NCBI GenBank assembly: GCA_030529855.1
Contig: JAUMWC010000008.1
Location: 1 to 61,945, forward strand
Direction of reading: 5' to 3'
DNA length: 61,945 nucleotides
Source of the DNA: Gemella sp.
GTDB taxonomy: Bacteria > Bacillota > Bacilli > Staphylococcales > Gemellaceae
The translations under genes were made by a program, and so were the position numbers. The notes beneath the pieces are model-generated. The model was not told where the DNA came from, did not search any database, and saw only the letters and a program-made list of their open reading frames with translations. Below are positions 32,963 through 41,875 of this stretch, piece after piece (position 1 is the stretch's first letter; every line of letters starts with the position of its first letter).

Positions 32963-34769
32963 TTTACTTAAACGTTTATCTAAGAAAGAACTTAGTCTAT
33001 CTTTCTTGGCAGTAATTTTCATTTTCATAAATGTTTGGCTAGAATTAGAAATTCCATCATTTATGTCTGAAATTACTAATAAACTAGGAACTCCCGGAAC
33101 GCAGTCTAGCGACATTTTTGCTTTCAATATGGATGCTCCTGGTATGAAGATGATTTACTACTCATTCCTGAGTCTTTTATCTTCTATTGTAGTTGCCTTT
33201 ATTTCTACAAGGGTAGCCGCTTCATTCACTCACAGACTTAGAAGTGATATTTTCAACAGAACTTTAGATTTTTCTGAAGCTGAAGTTAAGAAATTTGGTA
33301 TTCCTAGTCTTTTAACTAGAACTACTAACGATATCACTCAAATCCAAATGCTTATTACTATGGGACTACAAGTTGTTATCAAGGGTCCTATTATGGCAGT
33401 TTGGGCTATGACTAAGATTTATGGTAAAGATTCTGGTTGGATGTGGGCTACTGGTACTGCTGTTTTTGTATTACTAATGATGATTACAGCTATTATTACC
33501 CTAGCTTTCCCTAGAGAAAAGATTATTCAAAAAATGACTGATAAGTTAAACCTTATTTCTAGAGAATCTCTAACTGGTATCCGTGTAGTTCGTGCTTATA
33601 ATGCTGAAAAATATCAAGAAGATAAATTTGCTGAGGTTAATGATGACCTTACTAAGCTAAACTTATTCACTGGTAGATTATACTCATTATTCGGTCCAGT
33701 TATGACTGCTATCTCTTCTGGTTTATCTCTTGCTATCTACTACATCGGAGCATTTATCATCAATGATATTAAGATTCCAAATGACCCAACTCAAATTGAG
33801 GGGGCTATAAGAGCAAGACTTGCAGTTTTCTCTGATATGATCGTATTCTCATCTTATGCTATGTTAGTTGTTTTCGGGTTTATGATGATGATGATGGTAT
33901 TTATGATCCTGCCTCGTGCTCTTGTTTCTGCAAGACGTATTAACGAAGTTTTAGATACTGCTACTTCTGTTATTTACCCTGAAACAAGTAAAGAACGTAA
34001 AGCTGATGAACCAATCTTAGAATTTAGGGATGTATCATTCAGATACTCTAAAAATTCTGCAGCAGTTTTAGAGCACGTTTCTTTCAAGGCTGAAAAAGGA
34101 CAAACTATTGCCTTTATCGGATCTACTGGTTCTGGTAAGTCTACACTTGTTAACCTTGTAGCTAGATTCTACGATGCTACTGAAGGAAAAATTAAAATCA
34201 ATGGTAGAAATATAAAAGAATTTACTAAGGAAGATTTAGCTAAAATCGTAGCTTACATTCCGCAAAAAGCTGTATTATTCTCAGGTGATATTAAAAATAA
34301 TGTTGACATGGGGATTTCTAATGCAGGAAAGATGACTGAAGATGATATCTGGTCAGCTTTAGAACTTGCTCAGGCTAAGGATTTTGTTCAGTCTAAAGAA
34401 GATGGTCTAGCGTCACACGTTGCCCAAGGAGGAACTAACTTCTCTGGTGGTCAAAGACAAAGACTTGCGATTTCTCGTGCTTTAGCTCGTAAGGCTGAAA
34501 TCTTAATCTTCGATGATTCATTCTCAGCACTTGATTATAGAACTGATAAGATTTTACGTGCAGCCTTAAATGAAAACTTAGGTGACACTACTAAATTAAT
34601 AGTTGCTCAGCGTATTTCTACTATTATGGACGCTGATTTAATTGTTGTTTTAGATGAAGGACATGTTGCCGGAATGGGTACTCACTCTGAGCTTCTAAAT
34701 TCTAACGAAGTTTACCAAGAGATTGCCTACTCACAATTATCTAAGGAGGAATTAGAAAATGGAAAATAA
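32955..34769 (+). CDS. ABC exporter half-transporter 1 (degenerate-site subunit)
   Basis: The 604-residue protein has a six-helix ABC membrane domain and an ATPase domain: Walker A GSTGSGKST, signature FSGGQRQR, Walker B ILIFDDSFSALD. The residue after the Walker B Asp is Asp instead of catalytic Glu, as in the non-hydrolysing site of heterodimeric exporters such as TM287/288 or LmrCD. It pairs with the next gene, which it overlaps by 11 bases. Substrate is likely a drug or peptide. Confidence 0.93.
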   Translation: MFDLLKRLSKKELSLSFLAVIFIFINVWLELEIPSFMSEITNKLGTPGTQSSDIFAFNMDAPGMKMIYYSFLSLLSSIVVAFISTRVAASFTHRLRSDIFNRTLDFSEAEVKKFGIPSLLTRTTNDITQIQMLITMGLQVVIKGPIMAVWAMTKIYGKDSGWMWATGTAVFVLLMMITAIITLAFPREKIIQKMTDKLNLISRESLTGIRVVRAYNAEKYQEDKFAEVNDDLTKLNLFTGRLYSLFGPVMTAISSGLSLAIYYIGAFIINDIKIPNDPTQIEGAIRARLAVFSDMIVFSSYAMLVVFGFMMMMMVFMILPRALVSARRINEVLDTATSVIYPETSKERKADEPILEFRDVSFRYSKNSAAVLEHVSFKAEKGQTIAFIGSTGSGKSTLVNLVARFYDATEGKIKINGRNIKEFTKEDLAKIVAYIPQKAVLFSGDIKNNVDMGISNAGKMTEDDIWSALELAQAKDFVQSKEDGLASHVAQGGTNFSGGQRQRLAISRALARKAEILIFDDSFSALDYRTDKILRAALNENLGDTTKLIVAQRISTIMDADLIVVLDEGHVAGMGTHSELLNSNEVYQEIAYSQLSKEELENGK

Positions 34770-36537
34770 TAAAAAACCTTTCTTTAGAGAATTAAGTAAA
34801 TATACTAAAGGTTTTGGATTACCTTTTGGAATTGCTGTTATTTTAGGTATTTTCGCCTCTGTTATTACTGTTATTGGTCCAGAGTATTTGAAAGATATTA
34901 CTAATATCATTGCTGATTCTTTCAAAATTTCTGAACAAGGTATCATTGCTGAAATGGATACTGAAAGACTAATTGATTTAGCTTCTTTCATTGGTATTTT
35001 ATATACTATATCTGCTATCGGTGGATATATTGAAGGTATCTTAATTATCGGAGTTGTTCAAAAGTTATCTCAAAGATTAAGACGTGCTATTTCTAAGAAA
35101 ATTAACCGTCTACCTCTTAACTATTTTGATACTCACTCTCAAGGTGATACTCTATCAAGAATTACTAACGATGTTACTACAGCCAGCCAAGCACTGAGCC
35201 AGTCATTAACTACTCTGATTTCTTCAGTTATACTAGTTATCGGTTCTGTGATTATGATGTTTAGTTCAAATGTCACTATGGCAGCAACAGCAATCGGATC
35301 TACTCTAATAGGATTTGTATTTGTTGGGGTTCTTATGGGATTCTCTCAACCTATTTTCAAAAAACAACAAGAAAACCTTGCTAATGTTAATGGATATGTT
35401 GAAGAAATCTACTCTGGTCACAATGTTGTATCTTCTTACAATGCTATTAGTGAATCTAGAGAAGAATTTGCTAAACTGAACGACAAACTTTACAACACTA
35501 TTTGGAAATCACAATTCATTTCTGGAATTATGATGCCAATGATGATTTTCATCGGTAACTTCGGTTACGTTATGATCTGTGTTGTAGGGGCTATACTTGT
35601 TATTGATGGGAAAATTACAATAGGGGACGTTGTTGCCTTTATGACTTATGTTAGAATTTTCCAACAACCACTTGGACAATTAGCCCAAGTAGGTACTCAA
35701 ATGCAATCTGCTTCTGCTGCAATGGGACGTATCTTCGAATTCCTTGGTGAAAAAGAAATGTCAGAAGAAACTTCTACTGCTACTAAGGCTGAAAATGTTA
35801 AAGGAAACATTGAATTTAAAGATGTTAACTTCTCATATGTTGCTGATAAACCAATTATCAAAAACTTCTCAGCTAAGGCCGAAGCTGGACAAAAAATTGC
35901 CATTGTTGGACCTACTGGAGCAGGGAAAACTACCATCATTAACTTATTAATGAAATTCTATGATATCAATTCTGGATCAATTATTATTGATGGAAAAGAT
36001 ATTAAAGATATGACTAGAGCTGAAGTTCACGATGCTTTCGCTATGGTACTTCAAGATACTTGGTTATTCGAAGGAACTGTTCGTGATAACCTAGTCTACA
36101 ACCAAAAAGATATTTCTGATGAAGAAATAGAAAAAGCAACTAAAGCAGTTGGTGTTCACCACTATATCAAGACTTTAGAAAATGGTTATGATACAGTTAT
36201 TGATGATACAAACAGTTTATCAGTAGGGCAAAGACAGCTTGTAACGATCGCTCGTGCCTTACTGAAAAACTCACCACTTCTTATCCTTGATGAGGCTACT
36301 TCATCAGTAGATACTCGTACAGAGCAACTTATCCAAAAAGCTATGGATACTCTGATGAAAGGTCGTACATCTTTCGTAATCGCCCACAGATTATCAACTA
36401 TTAAAAATGCTGATTTAATCTTGGTAATGAAAGAAGGGAACATTATTGAGCAAGGTAACCACGATGAGTTATTAGCACAAAATGGATTCTACGCCGACCT
36501 ATACAACTCTCAATTTGAAGAGGGAGAAGAGGAATAA
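34759..36537 (+). CDS. ABC exporter half-transporter 2 (catalytic subunit)
   Basis: The 592-residue protein has a six-helix membrane domain and an ATPase domain: Walker A GPTGAGKTT, Walker B LLILDEATSSVD with intact Glu, signature LSVGQRQL where the second Gly of LSGGQ is replaced by Val. The degenerate signature here and the degenerate Walker B in the partner would meet in the same composite site, which fits an asymmetric heterodimer. Confidence 0.93.
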   Translation: MENNKKPFFRELSKYTKGFGLPFGIAVILGIFASVITVIGPEYLKDITNIIADSFKISEQGIIAEMDTERLIDLASFIGILYTISAIGGYIEGILIIGVVQKLSQRLRRAISKKINRLPLNYFDTHSQGDTLSRITNDVTTASQALSQSLTTLISSVILVIGSVIMMFSSNVTMAATAIGSTLIGFVFVGVLMGFSQPIFKKQQENLANVNGYVEEIYSGHNVVSSYNAISESREEFAKLNDKLYNTIWKSQFISGIMMPMMIFIGNFGYVMICVVGAILVIDGKITIGDVVAFMTYVRIFQQPLGQLAQVGTQMQSASAAMGRIFEFLGEKEMSEETSTATKAENVKGNIEFKDVNFSYVADKPIIKNFSAKAEAGQKIAIVGPTGAGKTTIINLLMKFYDINSGSIIIDGKDIKDMTRAEVHDAFAMVLQDTWLFEGTVRDNLVYNQKDISDEEIEKATKAVGVHHYIKTLENGYDTVIDDTNSLSVGQRQLVTIARALLKNSPLLILDEATSSVDTRTEQLIQKAMDTLMKGRTSFVIAHRLSTIKNADLILVMKEGNIIEQGNHDELLAQNGFYADLYNSQFEEGEEE

Positions 36538-36548
36538 TATTTCCTTGG

Positions 36549-36583
36549 AAATAAAAAAGCAGCCGCAAGGCTGTCTTTTTTAT
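36549..36583 (+). terminator. Terminator of the marR-ABC operon
   Basis: AAAAAGCAGCC and GGCTGTCTTTTTT form the stem around GCAA. Confidence 0.88.
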
Positions 36584-36623
36584 TGAATTGACTTTATATA
36601 CTTAGAAATGGTATAATTTATTT

Positions 36624-36692
36624 AGCAAGAAGTAGGGAAATGTTTTTGCATAATAATAAAACACAATCTCGTCCAAAGATTGTGTTTTTTAT
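36624..36692 (+). ncRNA. Family-II antitoxin-like RNA, toxin decayed
   Basis: The promoter is TTGACT (36588-36593) and TATAAT (36612-36617). The RNA starts TTAGCAAGAAGTAGGGAAA, resembling the RNA at 41561, and ends at ACACAATCT...AGATTGTGTTTTTT (36661-36690). Confidence 0.55.
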
Positions 36693-36945
36693 TTTTAGCG
36701 AAAATTAAAGAAAGGTAGCCTTGTCCAAGGGCTACCTTTTGTATCTTAAGCAAGTTAGATACTCAGGTTATAAAGAAACACTTAGAAAAAAGACGTTCAA
36801 TAAAGAACGTACTTTTTGTTTAGTGCTTTCTTATGCAAATAAAAACTCACGGTGTGAGATTTTATTGCGAACTTGTATTTTGATAAATAATATCGCTAGT
36901 ATGGTGTGGCGACACTATAAGTATAACATAAATTTTTATTAATGA
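36693..36945 (-). pseudogene. Decayed Fst-type toxin locus
   Basis: On the minus strand a promoter (TTTATGTTATACT, near 36932-36920, followed by GTGTCGC) matches the promoter of the intact toxin gene at 41.8 kb. No toxin ORF follows, only hairpins (ACGTTC...GAACGT near 36795; GGTAGCC...GGCTACC at 36715-36740). No other gene is seen in this stretch. Confidence 0.45.
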
Positions 36946-36949
36946 AACA

Positions 36950-36981
36950 AACACCTCAGAGACTATCCTCTGAGATGTTTT
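36950..36981 (-). terminator. Terminator of the phosphatase-PspC operon
   Basis: AAACACCTCAGAG and CTCTGAGATGTTT form the stem, just after the PspC stop. Confidence 0.8.
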
Positions 36982-36982
36982 C

Positions 36983-37294
36983 TTATTTTCTAGAATTTTC
37001 TATTTTCAATTCTTGATTTTTCTTTTCAGTAAACTCTACATCAATATAGTCTGGTTCTGTTGCTTCTTTTTTAGGTAATAACCAAGCTAATATTAGATAG
37101 AAAACTAGGGCTAATCCTAAACTGAACATATTTATCAGTACAAAAAATAATCTAACTAGACTAGTTTTCAATACAAATTTTTCTGCAATCATCTTGCAAA
37201 TACCTGCAAAAATAGCTCCTTTTTTTATTCTATAAATTTTAAATCGCTTGGCTAAATTATGAGCTTTTTCTCTAAATTTTTTCAATCTATCCAT
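36983..37294 (-). CDS. PspC-domain membrane protein
   Basis: The 103-residue protein has a PspC core (KGAIFAGICKMIAEKFVLKT, SLVRLFFVLINMFSLGLALV, FYLILAWLLP) with two membrane helices. Residues about 20-50 precede the helices and a charged tail follows. PspC proteins sense or stabilise membranes under stress. Its start overlaps the end of the phosphatase gene by 8 bases, so they are one operon. Confidence 0.88.
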   Translation of the reverse strand: MDRLKKFREKAHNLAKRFKIYRIKKGAIFAGICKMIAEKFVLKTSLVRLFFVLINMFSLGLALVFYLILAWLLPKKEATEPDYIDVEFTEKKNQELKIENSRK

Positions 37295-37751
37295 TTGCTA
37301 AATCTTTCTTGATAATTTCTAATAAAGCTTTTGTTCCACGTGTAACATCATCATACGTTGTATCAAAATCACCTGTATACCAAGGATCTGCGATTCCACG
37401 TTTTTCTCCTGCGTATTCTAAAAGCATTTGAACCTGTCCACTCGGTCTTCCGGCGATAAATTTCTTAATATTTACAATATTTGATTCATCCATTCCTACT
37501 ATGTAGTCATTGCTTAAATCTTTATCTTCTAAAGTTCTTGAGTACATTCCTTGAGTAGAAATATTTTCTTTAGCTAATCTTTCTACTGTTCCGTGGTGGA
37601 CTGGATTTCCTTGTTCCCAAGTACTAGTAGCAGCTGAATCTATCTGAATTTTATCAGCTAGACCTTCTTTTTCTACCATTTCTCTAAATACTGCTTCTGC
37701 CATAGGTGATCTACAAATATTACCTAAGCATACAAATAATACTTTTACCAT
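37287..37751 (-). CDS. Low-molecular-weight protein tyrosine phosphatase
   Basis: The 154-residue protein begins with the P-loop CLGNICRSPMAE (catalytic Cys near residue 8) and carries the general-acid loop DPWYTGDFD. It would dephosphorylate tyrosine or arginine residues. The coding sequence contains a near-perfect parS site (37332-37347). Confidence 0.94.
   Translation of the reverse strand: MVKVLFVCLGNICRSPMAEAVFREMVEKEGLADKIQIDSAATSTWEQGNPVHHGTVERLAKENISTQGMYSRTLEDKDLSNDYIVGMDESNIVNIKKFIAGRPSGQVQMLLEYAGEKRGIADPWYTGDFDTTYDDVTRGTKALLEIIKKDLANG
37332..37347. promoter_or_regulatory. parS-like site (one mismatch)
   Basis: TGTTCCACGTGTAACA differs from the Firmicutes parS consensus TGTTNCACGTGAAACA at one position. 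It lies inside the phosphatase gene about 20 kb from dnaA. Confidence 0.8.
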
Positions 37752-37782
37752 TTTTCATACTCCTTTTTTTCTTTTCTTAATT

Positions 37783-37826
37783 ATAACAAAAAAAGCAGAT
37801 AAATTTTAAGAATTTACCTGCTTTTT
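37783..37826 (-). terminator. Terminator of ccpA
   Basis: AAAAGCAG...CTGCTTTTT with inner pairing TAAATT/AATTTA, following the ccpA stop. Confidence 0.85.
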
Positions 37827-37830
37827 AATC

Positions 37831-38868
37831 TTATCTTGTTGTTTGTCTATGAACTATTCTGTGTGGTAAGTTTACTTCTTTACCGTTTCTTTCTAGTTCT
37901 GCTAATTCTTCATCGATTTCTTGATCTTTAGATTTAGCTTTTTCAATTTCAATAACCTTAGTTAAGATTCTCATAGCTACAGCTCCAACGTCAAAGATAG
38001 GGTGGAATACAGATGAAATCTTAGGTCTTGTAATATCTAATAATTTTGTATTTTCGAATGAAACAATTTCAAAATCAGATGGAACATTTAGATCCTTATC
38101 TTGAGCCTGGTGAAGTACTGAAATAGCTACTTCATCGAACATAGTTAATACAACATCAGCCTTGTTCTTTTGAAGTGTTGTTAATAAACCAGCTGCTTCT
38201 TTGTATGTTCTGTATCCTTCGATAATTAAATTAGAATCTAATTTTTTCTTATTATCAGCATATGCTTTTTTGTATCCTGCAATAATCCTTTGTGCTCTTG
38301 GTGATTCAAAAGATGAAATTACAATTGAAACTTTTTCTCTTCCACCTTGTAACAATTCAGCTGTTATATCATAAGACGCTTTTTCATAATCAATATTTAC
38401 TGAATAGAAAGTGTCTTCTCCTAAATTACCTGATAGTACTACAGGAATATTTAATTTTTTAAGTTGAGTTCTAGATTCTTCTGACATAGAATGCCCTAGA
38501 TATAAAATACCATCAACTTGTTTAGATTGAAAAGATTGAAAAACTTCTTTTTCTATATCCTTATCATTAGATGAGTTAGCTAAGATAATATTATATTTGT
38601 ACATATGAGCTACTGATTCTATACCAGATACAGCTTCTGCTGATGCTAAATCTGCAATATCAGGCAATACAATCCCTATTGTTGTAGTCTTTTTACTCGC
38701 TAAACCTCTTGCTACGGCATTAGGTGTATATTTTAATCTTTCAATAACTTCTTGAACTCTTTCTCTTGTCGCAGCCTTTACATTAGGATTATTATTTACA
38801 ACCCTAGAAACTGTTGCCATTGAGACTCTGGCTTCTCTTGCTACATCATATATAGTTGCTGTTGACAT
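37831..38868 (-). CDS. ccpA: Catabolite control protein A
   Basis: CcpA is the LacI-family master regulator of carbon catabolite control. The 345-residue protein starts ATIYDVAREARVSMATVSRV, then ARGLASKKTTTIGIVLPDIA, and has the sugar-binding-protein-like core with the HPr-Ser-P contact region near KVSIVISSFESPRAQRI. The 12-15 residue tail after LELERNGKEV-like LAELERNGKEVNLPHRIVHR is slightly longer than in Bacillus. It is divergent from ldh, a typical CcpA target. Confidence 0.93.
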   Translation of the reverse strand: MSTATIYDVAREARVSMATVSRVVNNNPNVKAATRERVQEVIERLKYTPNAVARGLASKKTTTIGIVLPDIADLASAEAVSGIESVAHMYKYNIILANSSNDKDIEKEVFQSFQSKQVDGILYLGHSMSEESRTQLKKLNIPVVLSGNLGEDTFYSVNIDYEKASYDITAELLQGGREKVSIVISSFESPRAQRIIAGYKKAYADNKKKLDSNLIIEGYRTYKEAAGLLTTLQKNKADVVLTMFDEVAISVLHQAQDKDLNVPSDFEIVSFENTKLLDITRPKISSVFHPIFDVGAVAMRILTKVIEIEKAKSKDQEIDEELAELERNGKEVNLPHRIVHRQTTR

Positions 38869-39197
38869 TTTTTTATCACTCCTTACATTTAACCTTCTAT
38901 ATTACTTTAATTAAAACCTTTACAATACAAAAATATTTTACCAAACTTTTTAAATAATGTAAAGGGTTTTATATTTCAAAAATCCATTTTTATTTTCTTT
39001 CTTTTTCCTTTCATTTTTAAATATTTATTTTAATAAACTCCTACTTATAGAAGAAAAAATTTTTAAAAACTTTTTTCTTGATTTCGCTTTCTTTTTTTCT
39101 AAAACTGTGCTACAATATTATACGTAAGTTATTAAGACAGTTATTGTTCTAATACAAAATAAAATTTTATATTAAAATATTATGGAGGGTTTTCAAT
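38869..39197. promoter_or_regulatory. ccpA-ldh divergent intergenic region with cre-like site
   Basis: No gene is seen. TTGATTTCGCTTTC (39078-39091), read on the other strand as GAAAGCGAAATCAA, matches the cre consensus at 12 of 14 positions. An extended -10 (TGCTACAAT, 39108-39116) lies downstream and would serve ldh. The cre upstream of the promoter would suit activation by CcpA (inference). Confidence 0.55.
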
Positions 39198-40154
39198 ATG
39201 AAAGCTAAAAATAGAAAAGTTGTTTTAATCGGTGCAGGTTTTGTAGGTATGTCATTTGCTTACCAACTATATTCAAGTGGTCTAGTTGAAGAACTAGGAC
39301 TAATCGACTTCTTCCCAGAAAAAGCTGAAGGAGAAGCAATGGACTTAAACCACGCTGGAGCATTAGTTCCACCTATCAAAGTAACTTCTGGTGGATATGA
39401 GCAATGTTCTGATGCAGACGTTATCGTTATCTGTGGTGGACTTCCACAAGCACCAGGTGAGACTCGTCTTGACTTAGTAGATAAAAACATGAAAGCTGTT
39501 AAAGATATGTCTGACCAAATCGTAGCTTCAGGATTTGACGGAGTTATCGTTATCGCTTCTAACCCAGTAGACGTGTTAACTAACGCTCTACAAAAATTCA
39601 CTGGATTCCCTAAAAACAAAATTGTTGGATCTGGAACAACTCTTGATACATCAAGATTCCGTTACATGTTAGGAGATATCTTAGATGTAGCTCCAAACGC
39701 AGTTCGTGGATACATCATTGGAGAGCACGGAGATACTCAATTAGCAGCATGGTCTAACGTATACGTATACGGAAAACAATTCCACAGATTCTTAGAAACT
39801 TCTGATAAATTCAAATGGGAAGATTTCGCTCAAGTTGAAGAAAGAGTTATGCGTGCAGCTTACGAAGTAATTAACCGTAAACGTGCTACTTACTACGCAA
39901 TCGGTATTGCATTATTCACAATCGTTAAAGCTATCTTACGTGACGAAAACACTGAATTAGCTGTATCTGGATACTTAGAAGGTCAATACGGTGTTGATGG
40001 ATTATACATCGGTACTCCAGCTATCATCGGACGTGAAGGAGTTCGTGAAATCGTTGAGTTAGAATTAACTGAAGAAGAAACAGCTAAGATGCAACACTCA
40101 GCTAAAGTATTAAAAGAAACTTTAGAAACTGCTTACGAAAAATTAGGACTATAA
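39198..40154 (+). CDS. ldh: L-lactate dehydrogenase
   Basis: The enzyme reduces pyruvate to L-lactate and regenerates NAD. The 318-residue protein has the NAD site VVLIGAGFVGMSFAYQL, VIVICGGLPQAPGETRLDLV, the substrate Arg in LDTSRFRYMLG and catalytic His in GEHGDTQLAAWS. GGAGGG precedes the ATG. Codons are strongly biased towards preferred ones, as expected of a highly expressed glycolytic gene. Confidence 0.98.
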   Translation: MKAKNRKVVLIGAGFVGMSFAYQLYSSGLVEELGLIDFFPEKAEGEAMDLNHAGALVPPIKVTSGGYEQCSDADVIVICGGLPQAPGETRLDLVDKNMKAVKDMSDQIVASGFDGVIVIASNPVDVLTNALQKFTGFPKNKIVGSGTTLDTSRFRYMLGDILDVAPNAVRGYIIGEHGDTQLAAWSNVYVYGKQFHRFLETSDKFKWEDFAQVEERVMRAAYEVINRKRATYYAIGIALFTIVKAILRDENTELAVSGYLEGQYGVDGLYIGTPAIIGREGVREIVELELTEEETAKMQHSAKVLKETLETAYEKLGL

Positions 40155-40158
40155 TTTA

Positions 40159-40192
40159 AGCAAAAAGACAGGTTTAAACCTGTCTTTTTTAT
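40159..40192 (+). terminator. Terminator of ldh
   Basis: AAAAAGACAGG and CCTGTCTTTTTT enclose TTTAAA. Confidence 0.9.
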
Positions 40193-40237
40193 TTCCTTTA
40201 TTTCCCTGGAAATACTGTAACAATAAAAAAGAGAAGA

Positions 40238-40402
40238 CTATTTTTTAGTCTTCCCTTTGATTAATTTGTAAATAATATATATTATTATGGCTTTTATCCC
40301 TAAAACTAGCAGTGTTAGTAGAGTAACGGTCAATATTCCTACCATTACGTCTCTAAATGAAAAGCTTATGATGTTATACAAGTAAAATAATAAATCTCTC
40401 AT
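40238..40402 (-). CDS. 54-residue membrane peptide, unknown
   Basis: The peptide MRDLLFYLYNIISFSFRDVM, then VGILTVTLLTLLVLGIKAII, ends in a basic tail KLIKGKTKK. AGAGGTG precedes the ATG. The stop codon lies in a hairpin (GGAAGACTA...TAGTCTTC) followed on the minus strand by TTTTTT. The size, strong hydrophobicity and stand-alone unit resemble a small toxin or membrane-regulatory peptide; no antisense RNA is evident. Confidence 0.55.
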   Translation of the reverse strand: MRDLLFYLYNIISFSFRDVMVGILTVTLLTLLVLGIKAIIIYIIYKLIKGKTKK

Positions 40403-40577
40403 AACTATCACCTCTTATAAGATATATATACCTAATTATTTATCAACCGTCACCTTATAAAAGTCTGCTCATCTATTATATATTATTTCTACTTTTAATA
40501 TATCACAAATTAATAAAAAAATACAATTTAAAAACTTATATCTACAAGGTTGTTAACCTTTACAAGGATGTTTGATT

Positions 40578-41426
40578 TTATTTTTCAAATTCTAATCTAG
40601 TTCTAATTCCGTCTTGATCTTCGAACAGATAGTAGCTCTCTGTTTCTTCTACTAGGTATAATTTTTCCTTAGCCTTGCTTATAGATTCTTGGTAGACTTC
40701 TTGATCCTCAAAAATCATTGTAAAGTAGGCTAATCCTGGTTCTTTATCTTGTCTCTTGGCTAGGTTATGCCCTGCCCAGTGGTTAAAGGCTAGGTGATGG
40801 TGGTATCCTCCTGATGCTATCCAAGAACCTGTTGGCATTGATGACTTATCTTCTAATGGGAATAGTTCTCTGTATAATTCAGAGCTTTCTAGAGCATATC
40901 TAGATTGCAAGTGGACATGTCCCATAGTCGTGTATTTATTGAATCTAAATCCTTCTCTTGTGTCTACGTGAGTTAGCAGTTCATCTGCTTGTAGTTCTTC
41001 TGTTACTCCCTCGATTTTCCCATCTTCCCTAATATCCCAAACTGATTCATCTCTATCACAGTATATCTCTATACCATTATTTTCTGGGTCTCTTACATAT
41101 AGGGCTTCACTATATCCGTGGTCTGATGCTCCTTCGATTATAGCCTTGTTTTTTATTAAATGATATAGGCTATTTGCTAATTGCACCCTATCATTTACTA
41201 AGATTGCAATGTGATATAGACCGTAGTTTTTTACTCTTTCTTTGTCTGTTTTTATTAATCTTAAAATTTCTTGGTCAGAACCTTCAAATCCTAGCAAGAC
41301 TTCTTCTGGGCTTGATTTTTTCACAGTAAAACCAATGGCTTCTGTATAGTATTTTGTTTGTAGTTCTAGGTTATTTACATATAGGGCTACTTGCCCGAGT
41401 TTTATTTTTGATTTATATGGGTACAT
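40578..41426 (-). CDS. VOC-family ring-cleavage/glyoxalase-like protein (CatE type)
   Basis: The 282-residue protein has two tandem vicinal-oxygen-chelate modules. Motifs are LGQVALYVNNLELQTKYYTE, GLYHIAILV, HGYSEALYVRDPENNGIEIY, then MGHVHLQSR and GYHHHLAFNHWAG in the second. Bacillus CatE is a catechol 2,3-dioxygenase, but this family also includes quinone-detoxifying proteins. The gene stands alone. Confidence 0.88.
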   Translation of the reverse strand: MYPYKSKIKLGQVALYVNNLELQTKYYTEAIGFTVKKSSPEEVLLGFEGSDQEILRLIKTDKERVKNYGLYHIAILVNDRVQLANSLYHLIKNKAIIEGASDHGYSEALYVRDPENNGIEIYCDRDESVWDIREDGKIEGVTEELQADELLTHVDTREGFRFNKYTTMGHVHLQSRYALESSELYRELFPLEDKSSMPTGSWIASGGYHHHLAFNHWAGHNLAKRQDKEPGLAYFTMIFEDQEVYQESISKAKEKLYLVEETESYYLFEDQDGIRTRLEFEK

Positions 41427-41560
41427 AAGATGTCTCCTTTTTTATTTCTTGTTCTCTAATCATAGTCCTATTTAAATCAAAATTCAAATGATTGGTTTGA
41501 GATAAAAGATTAGTTGAAAAATTTTTTGACATCTTTTTTTATTTCTGATATACTTTATTT

Positions 41561-41629
41561 ATAGCAAGAACGTGAAAATACTTTGCATAATAACACAAAA
41601 AGACAGGACGGCACTCCTGTCTTTTTTAT
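41561..41629 (+). ncRNA. Antitoxin RNA of the Fst-type locus (family II)
   Basis: The promoter is consensus TTGACA (41526-41531), 17-base spacer, TATACT (41549-41554). The RNA (TAGCAAGAACGTGAAAATAC, then TTTGCATAATAACAC) ends at AAAAGACAGGA...TCCTGTCTTTTTT. It converges on the toxin gene, and two relatives lie at 36624 and 49023. Confidence 0.72.
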
Positions 41630-41654
41630 TGTTTCCAGCAAGTAGAAACTCAAG

Positions 41655-41771
41655 TTATTTTTTATTGTCGCTTTTATCATACATTTTTCTGGATAACCAA
41701 CCAGAAACGAGATTACTCACCACATTCACAAGAAAGGGAATGATGATAAACGTGAAAATACTATAAAACAT
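41655..41771 (-). CDS. Fst-like type-I toxin, 38 residues
   Basis: The peptide MFYSIFTFIIIPFLVNVVSN, then LVSGWLSRKMYDKSDNKK, has one membrane helix with an internal proline and a charged tail, as in Fst/Par toxins. The ribosome-binding site AAGGAGG is partly enclosed in a hairpin (CCTTAAT/ATTAAGG, 41783-41799), like the translation-blocking leader hairpin of fst. The promoter is TATAAT (41818-41813) followed by GTGTCGC. Confidence 0.8.
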   Translation of the reverse strand: MFYSIFTFIIIPFLVNVVSNLVSGWLSRKMYDKSDNKK

Positions 41772-41840
41772 TAATAACACCTCCTTAATTATATTAAGGT
41801 AGCGACACCTAGATTATAACATAAATAACTAAAAATAAAA

Positions 41841-41874
41841 AAAAGAGATTTGAAAATTTTCAAATCTCTTTTTG
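41841..41874 (-). terminator. Terminator of the first BceAB-type operon
   Basis: AAAGAGATTTGAAAA pairs with TTTTCAAATCTCTTT. A shorter related hairpin ends the second copy at 46015-46045. Confidence 0.9.
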
Positions 41875-41875
41875 T

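Noticed and set aside
36721-36942. 73-codon frame after the ABC operon
   Set aside because: It runs across hairpins and the decayed toxin promoter, has no plausible start signal and an improbable composition.
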